Source: Hyphomicrobium_A sp964493785
Lineage (GTDB): Bacteria > Pseudomonadota > Alphaproteobacteria > Rhizobiales > Hyphomicrobiaceae
Direction: 5' to 3'
DNA: 64,000 nt
Assembly (NCBI GenBank): GCA_964493785.1
Contig: CAZBPM010000003.1
Coordinates: 176,138 to 240,137 of the forward strand
Part shown: piece after piece, positions 15,514-24,501 of the stretch
How positions within the stretch are numbered: the stretch's first letter is position 1
How the letters are laid out: every line of letters begins with the position of its first letter
Made by a program: the position numbers and the translations under genes
Notes under the pieces: generated by a model
Database searches by the model: none
What the model was told of the DNA's origin: nothing
What the model saw: only the letters and a program-made list of their open reading frames with translations

Positions 15514-16464
15514 CTAGTGCACGCGCGGTAACTTGCTCTCGATAGAATCCCAGATCATCGCTGCGATGTCGTTGCCGCCGAATTCCTTCACCTGACGGAT
15601 GCCGGTGGGCGAAGTGACGTTTATCTCGGTGAGATAAGGGCCGATGACGTCGATGCCAGTGAAGAGCAGTCCGCGCTTTTTAAGCTCAGGGCCGAGGCGG
15701 GCGCAAATCTCCTCCTCGCGCTTCGTCAGCGTGGTCGGTTTCGCCGTGCCGCCGACGTGGAGGTTGGAGCGCGTCTCGCCCTGCTGAGGAACGCGGTTGA
15801 TGGCGCCGGCGAATTCGCCGTCGACGAGGATGATGCGCTTGTCGCCATCCTTCACCTCGGGGCGGAACTGCTGCACCATAAACGGCTCGCGGAACACGGT
15901 CTGGAACAGCTCGACGAGCGAACCGGTGTTGCTGTCGTCCTCTCTGAGGCGGAAGATTGCAGCGCCGCCGTTGCCGTAGAGCGGCTTCAAGATGACGTCG
16001 CCCATTTCCTTGCGGAAGGCCTGCACATCCTCGAGCTGACGCGTCACGATGGTCGGCGGCATGAGGTCTAGGAAGTCGAGGACGAAGATTTTCTCCGGCG
16101 CATTGCGGACGTGCGCTGGATCATTCACTACGAGCGTCTTGGGATGGATGCGCTCAAGCAGGTGCGTCGTTGTTATGTAGGCCATATCGAACGGTGGGTC
16201 CTGGCGCAGCAGCACCACGTCGCGATCGGCCAGGTTCTCGACGCGCGGATCGGAAAGCTGATAGTGCGCGCCGACCTTGTCCTCCACCTTGAGCGTATGG
16301 CCGCGCGCGAGAAGCTTGTCGCCGTGAAGCGAAAGGTTCGGCGGCGTGTAGTAGAAGAGGTCGTGTCCGCGCTTTTGCGCTTCTAACAGGATCGCAAACG
16401 TGGAATCGCCGCGGATGTCGATCCGGTCGATGGGGTCCATCTGGCAGGCAATGCGTAGGGGCAT
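15514..16464 (-). CDS. gshB: Glutathione synthetase
   Basis: A 316-residue ATP-grasp enzyme joining gamma-glutamylcysteine and glycine. Marks include ACQMDPIDRIDIRGDSTF at the N-terminus, LLRQDPPFDMAYITTTHLLE, the ATP-grasp segment VILKPLYGNGGAAIFR, and LFTGIDVIGPYLTEINVTSPT for Mg/ATP binding. ATG 16464 gives the family-typical start MPLRIACQMD; 28 further open codons upstream are not conserved-looking. It is the last gene of a leftward set with rsmI and yraN, an order common in alphaproteobacteria. It converges on the D,D-carboxypeptidase gene with 5 bases between stops. Confidence 0.96.
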   Translation of the reverse strand: MPLRIACQMDPIDRIDIRGDSTFAILLEAQKRGHDLFYYTPPNLSLHGDKLLARGHTLKVEDKVGAHYQLSDPRVENLADRDVVLLRQDPPFDMAYITTTHLLERIHPKTLVVNDPAHVRNAPEKIFVLDFLDLMPPTIVTRQLEDVQAFRKEMGDVILKPLYGNGGAAIFRLREDDSNTGSLVELFQTVFREPFMVQQFRPEVKDGDKRIILVDGEFAGAINRVPQQGETRSNLHVGGTAKPTTLTKREEEICARLGPELKKRGLLFTGIDVIGPYLTEINVTSPTGIRQVKEFGGNDIAAMIWDSIESKLPRVH

Positions 16465-16589
16465 GCGGCGCTCGCTGTTAGCTGCGGACGCACGGGTATA
16501 GGGCCTGCGACCGCAAATTTGAACCTCGTGGCAAAACGAAGCCGTCACGATCCAGGCTGCCGACTGGCAGGGCGCGTAACGATCCTGGT

Positions 16590-16973
16590 CTAGAGGCCGT
16601 TCTCGATATGGCGGGGCCAGCGACGGGGCAGGATGAGCATCAGGTCGTACCCCTGCTCGTAGGCGTGGTAGCGAGGGCGGTGCGCGAGCCAGTAATCTGC
16701 AGCGTTGCGGATGCGGTCTGCCTGGTGGCCGCCGACGGCAGCCTCGGCCGCCTCGCGCGTCGGTCGGCGCTTCACCTCCACGAAAGCGAGGCGCGTGCCG
16801 CGAACGGCAATGATGTCGATCTCGCCGGCCCTGGTCCTCACGTTGCGACCCAGGATGCGGTAACCTTTGGCCATGAGCGCCGCGCTAGCGAGTAGCTCGG
16901 CAAAGCGGCCGGATCGCAGGCGGGCGCGGCGGATCTGTGCATCGGCCGGACGGCGCGGCGGGCGGGCGTTCAT
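16590..16973 (-). CDS. yraN: UPF0102 (YraN) family protein
   Basis: A 127-residue protein with the nuclease-like YraN core: GRFAELLASAALMAKGYRIL, then RTRAGEIDIIAVRG and AFVEVKRR, in which the Glu-Asp-Glu-x-Lys residues match the restriction-endonuclease-type fold. Its biological role is not settled. Its ATG overlaps the stop of rsmI by four bases, so translation is likely coupled. The basic N-terminal extension (about 20 residues) is not part of the core. Confidence 0.92.
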   Translation of the reverse strand: MNARPPRRPADAQIRRARLRSGRFAELLASAALMAKGYRILGRNVRTRAGEIDIIAVRGTRLAFVEVKRRPTREAAEAAVGGHQADRIRNAADYWLAHRPRYHAYEQGYDLMLILPRRWPRHIENGL

Positions 16974-17938
16974 TTCTCGCTCTGGCGCAGCTTGAGACCA
17001 AGGTCATAGACGCGGCTCTTCGGCACCCCGAGCGCATCGGCGACGGCTTTGGAAGCGTCGCGCAGGCTCATCTCATCCAGGGCCTTGGTCAGGCGGGCCT
17101 CGATGTCCTCGTCGCTGACGTCGCCTTCGACCGGCGGGCCTACCAGGATGACAAACTCGCCCTTGGCGGTCCTTTCGCCGGCCGATGCCGCGAGCTGATC
17201 GAGAGGGCCACGCGACACTTCCTCGTGGAGCTTGGTCAACTCCCGCGCTACGGCGGCAGGCCGCGAACCCAGCACGGCCAGGAGGTCGGCCAACGTCTCG
17301 GCGACGCGCGAGGGCGCCTCGAAGAACACCAGCGTCGCCGGGACCGACGCAAGCTCGCCGATGCGGGTGCGGCGCGCGCCCGAGCGCGGCGGCAGGAAGC
17401 CGGCGAACAGGAATGCGTCGGTCGGCAGGCCGGCCACAGACAATGCGGTGAGCGTCGCTGAGGCGCCCGGCAGAGCCTCGACGCGGTGACCCCGATCCAG
17501 CGCCTCACGGACGAGCTTCCAGCCGGGATCGGACACCAGCGGGGTGCCCGCATCGGAGATCAGGGCGATGCGGCGGCCGGCCGCGAGATCGGCCAGGACA
17601 CGAGGCCGCTCCCTGGCGGCGTTATGCTCGTGATAGGGCCTCGTCGGCACGTCGATGCCGAAGTGGTTCAGCAGTGTGCGACTGTGCCGGGTGTCCTCGC
17701 ACAGAATTGCGTCCGCCCGAGCAAGTACGGCCAGCGCGCGAAGGGTGATGTCGCCAAGGTTGCCTATGGGAGTTGCGACGACATACAGCCCGGGCGCCAA
17801 GTCAGGACGTAGCTGACGGCGCAGCTCACGCGCGGCGAGGTCTGCGACCGGGCTTTCGTTCGACACGCCTGTGGCGGGATCTGCGGGCATTTCTCCGGGC
17901 GTCCCCGAAGGCGTTCCTGTTGGCACTTCCGGGGGCAT
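16970..17938 (-). CDS. rsmI: 16S rRNA (cytidine-1402-2'-O)-methyltransferase RsmI
   Basis: A 322-residue tetrapyrrole-methylase-fold enzyme that 2'-O-methylates C1402 in the ribosomal decoding centre. Clear marks: LYVVATPIGNLGDITLRAL, ILCEDTRHSRTLLNHFGI, ISDAGTPLVSDPG, ALPGASATLTALSVAGLPTD and FFEAPSRV. Before the core there are about 45 unconserved residues rich in Pro and Thr. ATG 17938 is used; a GTG at 17950 is possible. It is divergent from the LppC/LpoA-like lipoprotein gene, as in many alphaproteobacteria, and leads the rsmI-yraN-gshB set. Confidence 0.95.
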   Translation of the reverse strand: MPPEVPTGTPSGTPGEMPADPATGVSNESPVADLAARELRRQLRPDLAPGLYVVATPIGNLGDITLRALAVLARADAILCEDTRHSRTLLNHFGIDVPTRPYHEHNAARERPRVLADLAAGRRIALISDAGTPLVSDPGWKLVREALDRGHRVEALPGASATLTALSVAGLPTDAFLFAGFLPPRSGARRTRIGELASVPATLVFFEAPSRVAETLADLLAVLGSRPAAVARELTKLHEEVSRGPLDQLAASAGERTAKGEFVILVGPPVEGDVSDEDIEARLTKALDEMSLRDASKAVADALGVPKSRVYDLGLKLRQSEK

Positions 17939-18118
17939 TGCGGCGATCACTTTCGCAACTGCGATGTTGAATGTTCACGATAGTGGCTGGAAGACACTTT
18001 TCGAGCGCAAATCGAACGTCTAACCAGGGGGATAGTCGAATCATCACTGGGTCGGGCGACCGATGTCCTCGTGGTGATCGCAGAACAACCGGGCAACGCC
18101 AAGGGGGAACCCGGATTC

Positions 18119-19387
18119 ATGCGAACGGGCTTGCAGCTCTGCAGACTAGGCGGAGGCCGATCCGCCCTCGCACTGGCATTGTGCGGGTTCGTCATCGCCG
18201 GCTGCTCGACGAGTGGCATGGGTCCGGCAGAAGCTCCCAGCGCATCCCTCGCACCACCCACCAGTCAGAACCAAGGCCCGATCCGGGCGCCGGTCAAAAT
18301 CGCCCTGCTGCTTCCCATGGGGGGCATGGGCGAGACCGCAGCCGTCGCCAAAAGCCTGAAGCAGGGCGCCGAGATGGCGCTATTCGAGGTCAACGACCCG
18401 AACGTCGAGCTGATCACCAAGGACGATGGGGGCACGCCGGCACGTGCACGAGCCGCCGCCGATGCCGCCATCAAGGAAGGCGCCGAGATCATCATCGGCC
18501 CGCTGCTGTCGCCGTCGGTGAGCGGTGTCGCGCCGGTGGCGCAAGAGGCCAAAGTGCCCGTCATCTCGTTCTCGAACAACACGCAGGTGGCCGGCAACGG
18601 CGTCTACCTGATCAACTTCCTCGCCGAGCAGGAGGTAGACCGCATCGTTTCGTTCGCGGCCTCGCAAGGGAAGCGGCGGTTCGCGGCGCTCATTACCGAT
18701 GATGCCTTCGGGGGCGTGCTCGAAAACGCTTTCCGCAGCGCCGTTCAGCGCAACGGCGGAACGGTGGTGGCCGTCGAGCGGTATCCCAACTCGCCAAACG
18801 GCATGATCGGGCCGGCAAAGCGGATTGTAGAGACAATCAAGGGCGCCGAGGCCCAGATGGCCCCGGTCGATGCGCTATTCCTTCCCGGCGGACAGGAACT
18901 GCTGCCGCAAATCGGCCCCGTCATTGCCTACTCCGGTCTTGATACGAAGAAGATCAAGCTCCTCGGCACGAGCGCGTGGGAGTTCCCGACGATCGGCCGC
19001 GAGACGGCTTTCATAGGCGGCTGGTATCCGAGCCCCGATCCGCTCGGCTGGCGCTCGTTCTCGGAGCGGTTCGCTAAGACGTTCGGCACGGCTCCGCCGC
19101 GCATAGCTTCGATCTCCTACGACGCCGTCAGCTTCGCTATTGGCTTAGCGAGCAATCCTCCTGGGGCTCGCTACACGCAGGCCAACCTGACACGAGCCAG
19201 CGGCTTCTCGGGCGTCGACGGCATCGTGCGCTTCAGTGCCGATGGGCGGAGCGAGCGTGGGCTTGCCATCGTCGAGGTGCAGGCCATCGGCTCGGCTGTG
19301 GTCGACCCGGCGCCGGCAAGCTTCGAGGCGACCAGGCTGTCGTCGGCAGTGCCGACGCAGACGGGCTCCATAGCGGCGCCGAACTAG
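18119..19387 (+). CDS. LppC/LpoA-like penicillin-binding-protein activator lipoprotein
   Basis: A 422-residue lipoprotein: signal peptide, then lipobox FVIAGC with Cys29. The body is a type-1 periplasmic binding protein fold, seen in VKIALLLPMGGMGETAAVAKSL, ALFEVNDPNVELITKDDGG and EGAEIIIGPLLSPSVSGVAPVA. In enterobacteria LpoA activates the synthase PBP1A from the outer membrane; alphaproteobacterial proteins of this family keep only the binding-protein-like domain, so the same role is inferred. ATG 18119 has an AAGGGGGAA upstream and puts the signal peptide first; a GTG at 18071 is less likely. Confidence 0.88.
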   Translation: MRTGLQLCRLGGGRSALALALCGFVIAGCSTSGMGPAEAPSASLAPPTSQNQGPIRAPVKIALLLPMGGMGETAAVAKSLKQGAEMALFEVNDPNVELITKDDGGTPARARAAADAAIKEGAEIIIGPLLSPSVSGVAPVAQEAKVPVISFSNNTQVAGNGVYLINFLAEQEVDRIVSFAASQGKRRFAALITDDAFGGVLENAFRSAVQRNGGTVVAVERYPNSPNGMIGPAKRIVETIKGAEAQMAPVDALFLPGGQELLPQIGPVIAYSGLDTKKIKLLGTSAWEFPTIGRETAFIGGWYPSPDPLGWRSFSERFAKTFGTAPPRIASISYDAVSFAIGLASNPPGARYTQANLTRASGFSGVDGIVRFSADGRSERGLAIVEVQAIGSAVVDPAPASFEATRLSSAVPTQTGSIAAPN

Positions 19388-19412
19388 CGCCACTTCTCCA
19401 TCCGTTCCGGGA

Positions 19413-19958
19413 TCAGGCAGCCAGAGCCTTTCGGACGTCGCGCGACGTGCTCGAGCGCTCGGCCTCTGCCAGCACCGCTCTCAGACCTGTCACATCAGCT
19501 GGCAGGCCCATGACGGGCCGCAGATCGTGCAGAAGCTGGGTCAGCGCGTAGTCGGCTGAGTCGAGTTGGCGCGCGGCCGCAGCGTTGAGGCTCTTGATGC
19601 GCTGGAAGCTAGCGAGGGCAGCAGTGATGACGCCGGTGGCGCGGCGCCAGTGATCCTCGACGGTCAGCCGTAGCGGCTCGGCCAGGCGCGCCACCTCACG
19701 CGGGGCGCGGCCGGTGATCTCCTGGAACGCAACCGCCGTCGACAGGCTCGAAAGCCCGAGTAAGCCGAGGTTCCGATAAGCGGCGAGGCGTCGAAGCATG
19801 GGGCGCAGCGTTGCTTGTTTCTTGATCCAGGTTGCATGGACCACCGACCGAAGACGGAGGTCATGGGCTGCACGCAAAACGGACGCGGCTACGCGTTGAC
19901 AACAACTGATCGCCTTATTCGCCTTATCTGACAATGCCTTCTGCCAGTTTGCTTCCAT
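19413..19958 (-). CDS. Hypothetical protein, helical, no recognised family
   Basis: A 181-residue protein that I cannot assign. It is rich in Ala, Leu and Arg and looks mostly alpha-helical, with one moderately hydrophobic stretch (NLGLLGLSSLSTAVAF). There is no signal peptide or catalytic motif. ATG 19958 has an AAGGG eight bases upstream, which supports a real gene; an earlier in-frame start exists at 20015. It lies between the convergent lipoprotein gene and gluQ. A phasin-like role is conceivable from composition only and is not claimed. Confidence 0.6.
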   Translation of the reverse strand: MEANWQKALSDKANKAISCCQRVAASVLRAAHDLRLRSVVHATWIKKQATLRPMLRRLAAYRNLGLLGLSSLSTAVAFQEITGRAPREVARLAEPLRLTVEDHWRRATGVITAALASFQRIKSLNAAAARQLDSADYALTQLLHDLRPVMGLPADVTGLRAVLAEAERSSTSRDVRKALAA

Positions 19959-20129
19959 AGCGTTGCCCTTTGGAAACGGATGTCGCTGCATTTCAATCGT
20001 TATCATTCCAGACAAGCGTTATCGAAGCGCTAACCATGCGCGACCTCGCCCTTTGTTTTATGCAGATGCGCCCGCTTTCTAATTCTTGATCTTCGCAAAA
20101 GCCTTCAAGCGCTTGTTATTGCTAGCTAT

Positions 20130-20996
20130 CTATGCCAAGCCAATCATGCGCCGGATGTCGACAGGGGAAGCCCCGGCGGCGCGGATGTCGGCCAAGGCGG
20201 TGTCGCCCGCGCTCTTGGAGAGCTTCTTGCCGTCGCTGTCGGACAGCAGGCGGTGGTGGTGATAGGCCGGCTGCGGCAGGCCCATTAGTACCTGCAGAAG
20301 GCGGTGAATGTCGGTTGCCGCGTAAAGATCCCGCCCACGGGTCACGTGGGTGACGCCCTGCCGGGCGTCGTCGACGACCACAGCGAGGTGGTAACTGGCG
20401 GGCACGTCCTTGCGCAGGATTACGGCATCGCCCCAGCGCTCGGTGTGCGCCTCGACCACCGAAGTCGAGCCATCCTGATCCAGCTCTGTGAACGTCAGCG
20501 GGGCGCCGCCCAGGCGCCCACGCGCCTTCGCCAGCGCTTTCTCCATGTCGATGCGGAGCGCAAAACGCTCGCCGTTCTGCATGCGCGTATCGATCTCGGT
20601 CGGCGCCATGCCCTTGTGCAGGCCGGGATAAACCGGAGCGCCGTCGGGATCGAGCGCGCCCGGCTTGGCGGCCGCATCGATCTCGCTACGCGAGGCAAAG
20701 CAAGGATACAGGAGGCCTTGAGCCTCCAGCCATTGGGCAGCCTCGACGTACGTCGCGAAGTGCTGCGACTGGCGAAGGATCGGTTCCTGCCAGGAAATGC
20801 CGAGCCATGACAGATCTTCGAGGATGCCGGCGACATATTCCTCGCGGCACCGGGCCACGTCGATGTCCTCTATTCGCAGCAGGAATTGTCCGCCGGACCT
20901 CTGCGCCATGTCGAAGGCGGTCAGGGCCGACAGCGCATGTCCAAGATGCAGCTGTCCATTCGGGCTTGGCGCGAAACGATAAACGGAACTGGTCAT
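20130..20996 (-). CDS. gluQ: Glutamyl-Q tRNA(Asp) synthetase
   Basis: A 288-residue paralogue of the glutamyl-tRNA synthetase catalytic core, lacking the anticodon-binding domain. GluQ attaches glutamate to the queuosine base of tRNA(Asp). It has the HIGH-type motif FAPSPNGQLHLGHA, LRIEDIDVARC, the C-x-C...Y zinc region near YPCFASRSEID, and the KMSKS-type LLSDSDGKKLSKS. The length fits GluQ and not full GltX (about 470). The family-typical start is MTSSVYRFAPSP at 20996. Confidence 0.92.
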   Translation of the reverse strand: MTSSVYRFAPSPNGQLHLGHALSALTAFDMAQRSGGQFLLRIEDIDVARCREEYVAGILEDLSWLGISWQEPILRQSQHFATYVEAAQWLEAQGLLYPCFASRSEIDAAAKPGALDPDGAPVYPGLHKGMAPTEIDTRMQNGERFALRIDMEKALAKARGRLGGAPLTFTELDQDGSTSVVEAHTERWGDAVILRKDVPASYHLAVVVDDARQGVTHVTRGRDLYAATDIHRLLQVLMGLPQPAYHHHRLLSDSDGKKLSKSAGDTALADIRAAGASPVDIRRMIGLA

Positions 20997-21012
20997 AAAG
21001 GGCGGGCTTGCC

Positions 21013-21546
21013 TCAGTCGCATTCGCCAGCGCGTCCCGCGCCCGGCGAATAGCTGCGCGCGACGGCTTCAACCACGCGATTATAGAAGCGCCGCTCGGCT
21101 CTCGGATAGATCATCGCCCAGCTGTTTATCAGCCTGCCGCCGCAAGTGAAGCTCACGCGCTCATAGAATTCGCGATCGCCGATCGTGCCGGAGAGCACGA
21201 ACCACTTTCCCCTCATCGGCGCGTAGTCGATGTGCGCACCGGCATAGTTCTCCTGAAGCAGAAACGCGCGATAGGAGGCGAGAGTGTCGGCGTCATCGTT
21301 GGCGAATGCTCCGACGAGGAGTTGGGCCTTGCCGTCGCGCGAATAGAGCACGCGGCCCTCGTCGGTCTCCGGCTCGCCGCGCTGCTCGAACACCTCGACG
21401 GGATAGGCGATGAGAAAGCCGTGGCGTTCATTCCGCAACGTCGCCCAATCGCGCCGCCAGTCGGCCGTCGCGGCTGCGCCCGTCAAGGCCAGCAACAACA
21501 ACATGCCGACGGAAGCCACACTCCCAAATCGCGCCCGAAACAGCAT
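21013..21546 (-). CDS. Exported hypothetical protein
   Basis: A 177-residue protein with a signal peptide (MLFRARFGSVASVGMLLLLA..., cut near ATA). The mature part has motifs such as WRRDWATLRNERHGFLIAYP, GKAQLLVGAFANDDADTL and VSFTCGGRLINSWAMIYP, giving a small periplasmic beta-rich domain of a kind often seen in Rhizobiales genomes, but I know no function. The frame is open further upstream to 22107, across the oppositely oriented glycosylase gene, but that part is antisense shadow. It ends 17 bases before gluQ, same strand, so the two may be cotranscribed. Confidence 0.75.
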   Translation of the reverse strand: MLFRARFGSVASVGMLLLLALTGAAATADWRRDWATLRNERHGFLIAYPVEVFEQRGEPETDEGRVLYSRDGKAQLLVGAFANDDADTLASYRAFLLQENYAGAHIDYAPMRGKWFVLSGTIGDREFYERVSFTCGGRLINSWAMIYPRAERRFYNRVVEAVARSYSPGAGRAGECD

Positions 21547-21670
21547 CGCCGAGCACTCCGACAAAAAGCCTGACTGAGCGCCCGCTTTGCGCCCTGGCCT
21601 GTAAGACACTACGTTGACGACAACACAGAGAGAAGAGTTTCGCGTAAGCCGTGCACATGATGACGAAGAT

Positions 21671-22330
21671 ATGAAACGCGCGGAGCCGCAGATCGTTCTC
21701 GACGATGCGCATATGCTGAAGGGCGTTCGCTCACTCAGCCGCATTTGTCCGCACATCAGAAAACTGCACGCAGCTACGGGCGTTCCTTCGGTGCGGCGCC
21801 ACGCTGCCGGCTTCGAGGGGCTTGCGCGCATCGTAGTCGGGCAGCAGCTATCGCTGGCCAGCGCAGAGGCGATCTGGAACCGAATGCAGGTCGCGGTGCA
21901 GCCGATGTCTGCTGAAGGCTTCTTAGCGCTCGGCGATGAGGAACTGCGCGCCGCCGGACTGTCGAGAGGCAAAGTGCGGACACTGCGCGCGCTTGGCGAA
22001 GCAATCGTCGGCGGCCTCGACGTCAGTTCATTGAAGGACGCGCCCGAGGACGATGTCCACGCAGCGCTGACGGCGTTGCCGGGCATCGGCCCGTGGAGCG
22101 CTGACATATATCTGCTGTTCTGCCTCGGCCGCGCAGACTCGTTCGCCGCTGGCGATCTCGCCCTGCAAATCGCGGCTCAGTCGGCGCTCGGATTGGGCCG
22201 GCGGCCGTCGCGGGACGAGCTTTTTGACATCGCCGAGCAGTGGCGACCGTGGCGCGGAGTGGCCGCACATCTTCTGTGGGCGTATTACAAGTCAGCAACC
22301 TTCACTGCTCAGAAGCCGAAAAAATCCTGA
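21671..22330 (+). CDS. DNA-3-methyladenine glycosylase II (AlkA-like, HhH-GPD)
   Basis: A base-excision repair glycosylase of about 219 residues that removes alkylated purines. The helix-hairpin-helix and Gly/Pro...Asp motif is clear: LTALPGIGPWSADIYLLFCL followed by the catalytic Asp in DSFAAGDLALQ. LARIVVGQQLSLASAEAIW is the conserved N-terminal part of the domain. It lacks the extra N-terminal domain of E. coli AlkA, as many alphaproteobacterial enzymes do. ATG 21671 is used; the frame is open back to a TTG at 21614. It is divergent from the exported protein gene. Confidence 0.9.
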   Translation: MKRAEPQIVLDDAHMLKGVRSLSRICPHIRKLHAATGVPSVRRHAAGFEGLARIVVGQQLSLASAEAIWNRMQVAVQPMSAEGFLALGDEELRAAGLSRGKVRTLRALGEAIVGGLDVSSLKDAPEDDVHAALTALPGIGPWSADIYLLFCLGRADSFAAGDLALQIAAQSALGLGRRPSRDELFDIAEQWRPWRGVAAHLLWAYYKSATFTAQKPKKS

Positions 22331-22476
22331 ATTCCGGTGCCTTAGGCAGGGCGGTCACACCCTCCCGGCAAGCACCGGCGGGACCTTCACATAGTTGATA
22401 TGCGCCGCTAGTATCCCGGCCGGAAGATCAGGAGAACGCGATTCGCAGGACTTAAACGCATAGGACGCCCGTAAAC

Positions 22477-23037
22477 GTGGATGCGCATACGGCCATACCG
22501 GATTCATTTCCGGCCCTCGTCCTAAACGCCGACTTTCGCCCCTTGAGCTACTATCCTTTGTCGCTCTGGAGCTGGCAGGAGTCGGTGAAAGCGGTGTTTC
22601 TTGATCGCGTGAACATCGTCTCCGAATACGATCGGTTCGTGCGCAGCCCCTCTTTCGAGATGAAGCTGCCAAGCGTCGTCTCCCTCAAGACGTATGTGAA
22701 GCCGGCGCTGTACCCGGCGTTCACGCGATTCAACGTGTTCCTGCGCGACCGCTTCACCTGCCAGTACTGCGGGTGCCGGGACGACCTGACGTTCGATCAC
22801 CTCATCCCACGCTCGCGGGGCGGGCAGACGCGTTGGGACAACGTCACCACTGCGTGCGCACCCTGCAACCTGGAGAAGGGCGGGGCGATGCCGGAGGAAG
22901 TGGGGATGCTGCCGAAACTGATGCCGTATCGGCCGACGGTGTTCGAGCTGCATCGCAATGGTCGGCTATTCCCTCCCAACTACCTGCACCGAAGCTGGCT
23001 CGACTACCTCTATTGGGATACCGAACTGGATCCTTGA
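22477..23037 (+). CDS. HNH endonuclease family protein
   Basis: A 186-residue protein starting with GTG. The C-terminal half is an HNH nuclease with zinc-binding cysteine pairs: CQYCGC, then the catalytic DHLIPRSRGGQTRWDN and CAPCNLEKGG. The N-terminal part (LVLNADFRPLSYYPLSLWSW) is the conserved lead-in of a widespread housekeeping HNH subgroup in Proteobacteria, whose target is unknown. It is not flanked by a methylase or phage genes, so a restriction role is not indicated. A strong terminator lies about 150 bases downstream. Confidence 0.9.
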   Translation: MDAHTAIPDSFPALVLNADFRPLSYYPLSLWSWQESVKAVFLDRVNIVSEYDRFVRSPSFEMKLPSVVSLKTYVKPALYPAFTRFNVFLRDRFTCQYCGCRDDLTFDHLIPRSRGGQTRWDNVTTACAPCNLEKGGAMPEEVGMLPKLMPYRPTVFELHRNGRLFPPNYLHRSWLDYLYWDTELDP

Positions 23038-23186
23038 TTTCTTGATTGTAGTGACGCGAGTTCAAACAGACTTGTTCTGCGGCAAGCCTCGAACGAGCTG
23101 ATAGCCGCGCCATAGGGCGCGGCGCCCCTTGGGCGCGTGCCACTGCGCGGCTAAGTGAGCTGGCACTCTCAGAGCGCAAAAAAAGA

Positions 23187-23228
23187 AAGGCCTCGGCAAT
23201 GCGGTTGCCGAGGCCTTCGTCGTTTTGG
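23187..23228. terminator. Bidirectional intrinsic terminator
   Basis: A 13-bp perfect stem, AAGGCCTCGGCAA / TTGCCGAGGCCTT (23187-23199 and 23205-23217), with loop TGCGG. A-rich sequence precedes it and CGTCGTTTT follows. It lies between the convergent HNH gene and the small leftward gene. Confidence 0.92.
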
Positions 23229-23282
23229 GGAAGGACGACGACGGGGGAGTAATCTCGATATTTCGTGCCGAGCGCTCGCTGC

Positions 23283-23498
23283 TTAAGCAGCGCGCTTCAT
23301 CGGCGTGGCGCAGAGCTGCTCGGCGATGGCCTCAACCGCGCGACTCCAGTCCTTGGTCGCGCGATCATCGGCTGCGATCCCGAAGGCGCGCAATGCGTCG
23401 ACCGGAGCGCCGCCGTCGCGAAAGAACCTGGCACACGAGGCGCGCGCGACGCCAAGAGCCTGATGCCACTGCAGCGGGTTGATGTGGTTGAAACTCAT
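23283..23498 (-). CDS. Small conserved-looking protein, 71 residues
   Basis: A 71-residue protein (MSFNHINPLQWHQALGVARA...) without signal peptide or membrane segment. It has no recognised domain. A GGAGAGG lies seven bases before the ATG and a strong terminator follows the stop, so expression is likely. Composition is balanced and soluble (RFFRDGGAPVDALRAFGIAA). Its promoter must lie in, or at the edge of, the repeat-filled region to its right. Confidence 0.65.
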   Translation of the reverse strand: MSFNHINPLQWHQALGVARASCARFFRDGGAPVDALRAFGIAADDRATKDWSRAVEAIAEQLCATPMKRAA

Positions 23499-23779
23499 TT
23501 GACACCTCTCCTGTTGCGCCGCTGAAGTCCCGGCGCGGGCTCGTTACGCGCCGCTTTCATTGCCCGGGCGCGGGGCGGAAATTGTTGGCAAGCACACAGA
23601 GCGCGCTGACATCACTACGCAGAACCGGGTCATGCGATGTCTCGTGGGGGCTAGCGCCTCCGACGCTCCATATGCTTGCCAGCTCGTTGGAAGGTCCCTC
23701 TAGCTCCCCTCCAGAACCAATAAGCGGCAACTTAACTTTTCGACGCCACCGCCATGGGGATGTCCGTCGAAGACGACGG

Positions 23780-24340
23780 GCTTCCGATAGCGACGAGTAC
23801 TTCGCCAACGACGTCCGACAACGAACGCCACGAACTCAAATCAGACGCCACGACACACCTCACTGATTAACTGACCACTCAACTCTCGACGCAACCAACG
23901 CTACAGACGCCACTCATTCGACAAGAGCTGCAACCGCTCGGAAGTACGCTGAACCTCATCTCCGAGCGGTTCGCCTCGATTTGCAGTGCGCCCTCGGGGG
24001 AGAAGGCGCTTTGGGGGAGTTGGCTTACGCACATCACTCAACGCGAACGCAACACACTCACTCAGACGCAACGCTACCGACGCAAACGGACGCAACTGGC
24101 ACTGACGCAAACGCACGCAACGTGACGCGACGAACGCAACACCTAAACAACGCTCTACTGACGGGGATACGCGAGACTGGACCGACTGACGCGAACGCTA
24201 CTTACGCTACAGAGGCGGGACGCGGGGTTCCCGAAGAGACTGACGCGGAACGCGACGCTACGGCTTGAGACGCGAAAACTCGAAGACACGAACTCGACGC
24301 AACCAACCGAACTCGACAGACGCAACGCAACTCACTGGTG
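23780..24340 (+). repeat. Degenerate GACGCAAC-type repeat field
   Basis: The heptamer ACGCAAC occurs nine times (at 23889, 24047, 24066, 24090, 24115, 24134, 24297, 24320 and 24325), mixed with variants ACGCAAAC, ACGCGAACGC and GACGCCAC. Spacing is irregular, about 5 to 25 bases inside clusters. In 24061-24180 I count A 38, C 40, G 31, T 11, so the + strand is strongly T-poor. The frame with codons GAC GCA AC(N) would read Asp-Ala-Thr/Asn repeats but is interrupted by stops. Not CRISPR: no constant-length spacers or long exact repeats. Confidence 0.7.
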
Positions 24341-24492
24341 CCTATCAAACGCGAACTCAGACCGGCGTGTTCCGCGAACGAGTGGAATAGACAGTTACTT
24401 TTTGACCACGGAATGGCGCCGCCGTGTCGGACCAACGGTATTTAGCTTGACAGTTGCTGAACGCAATTGCCGGCGGAAAACGCACAGATTTT

Positions 24493-24501
24493 TGTGGATA
24501 A
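24493..24501 (-). promoter_or_regulatory. Perfect DnaA box (TTATCCACA on the minus strand)
   Basis: The + strand reads TGTGGATAA, the exact complement of the consensus DnaA box TTATCCACA. It is flanked by an AT-rich TTTT tract in a GC-rich genome. Only this one perfect copy was noticed in the window. It lies 17 bases beyond the dsbB stop, at the edge of the repeat field. A replication role is a hypothesis. Confidence 0.55.

Noticed and set aside
22477..23037. Restriction endonuclease or phage HNH
   Set aside because: No methyltransferase, integrase or phage gene nearby, and the sequence fits a chromosomal HNH subgroup.
23867..24268. Possible Thr/Asp/Ala-rich protein encoded in the repeat field
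   Set aside because: No ATG or ribosome-binding site, stops at both ends, and the repeats also appear in other frames, so the pattern is at the DNA level.
23780..24340. CRISPR array
   Set aside because: Repeat units are short, degenerate and irregularly spaced; no constant spacer length and no cas genes.
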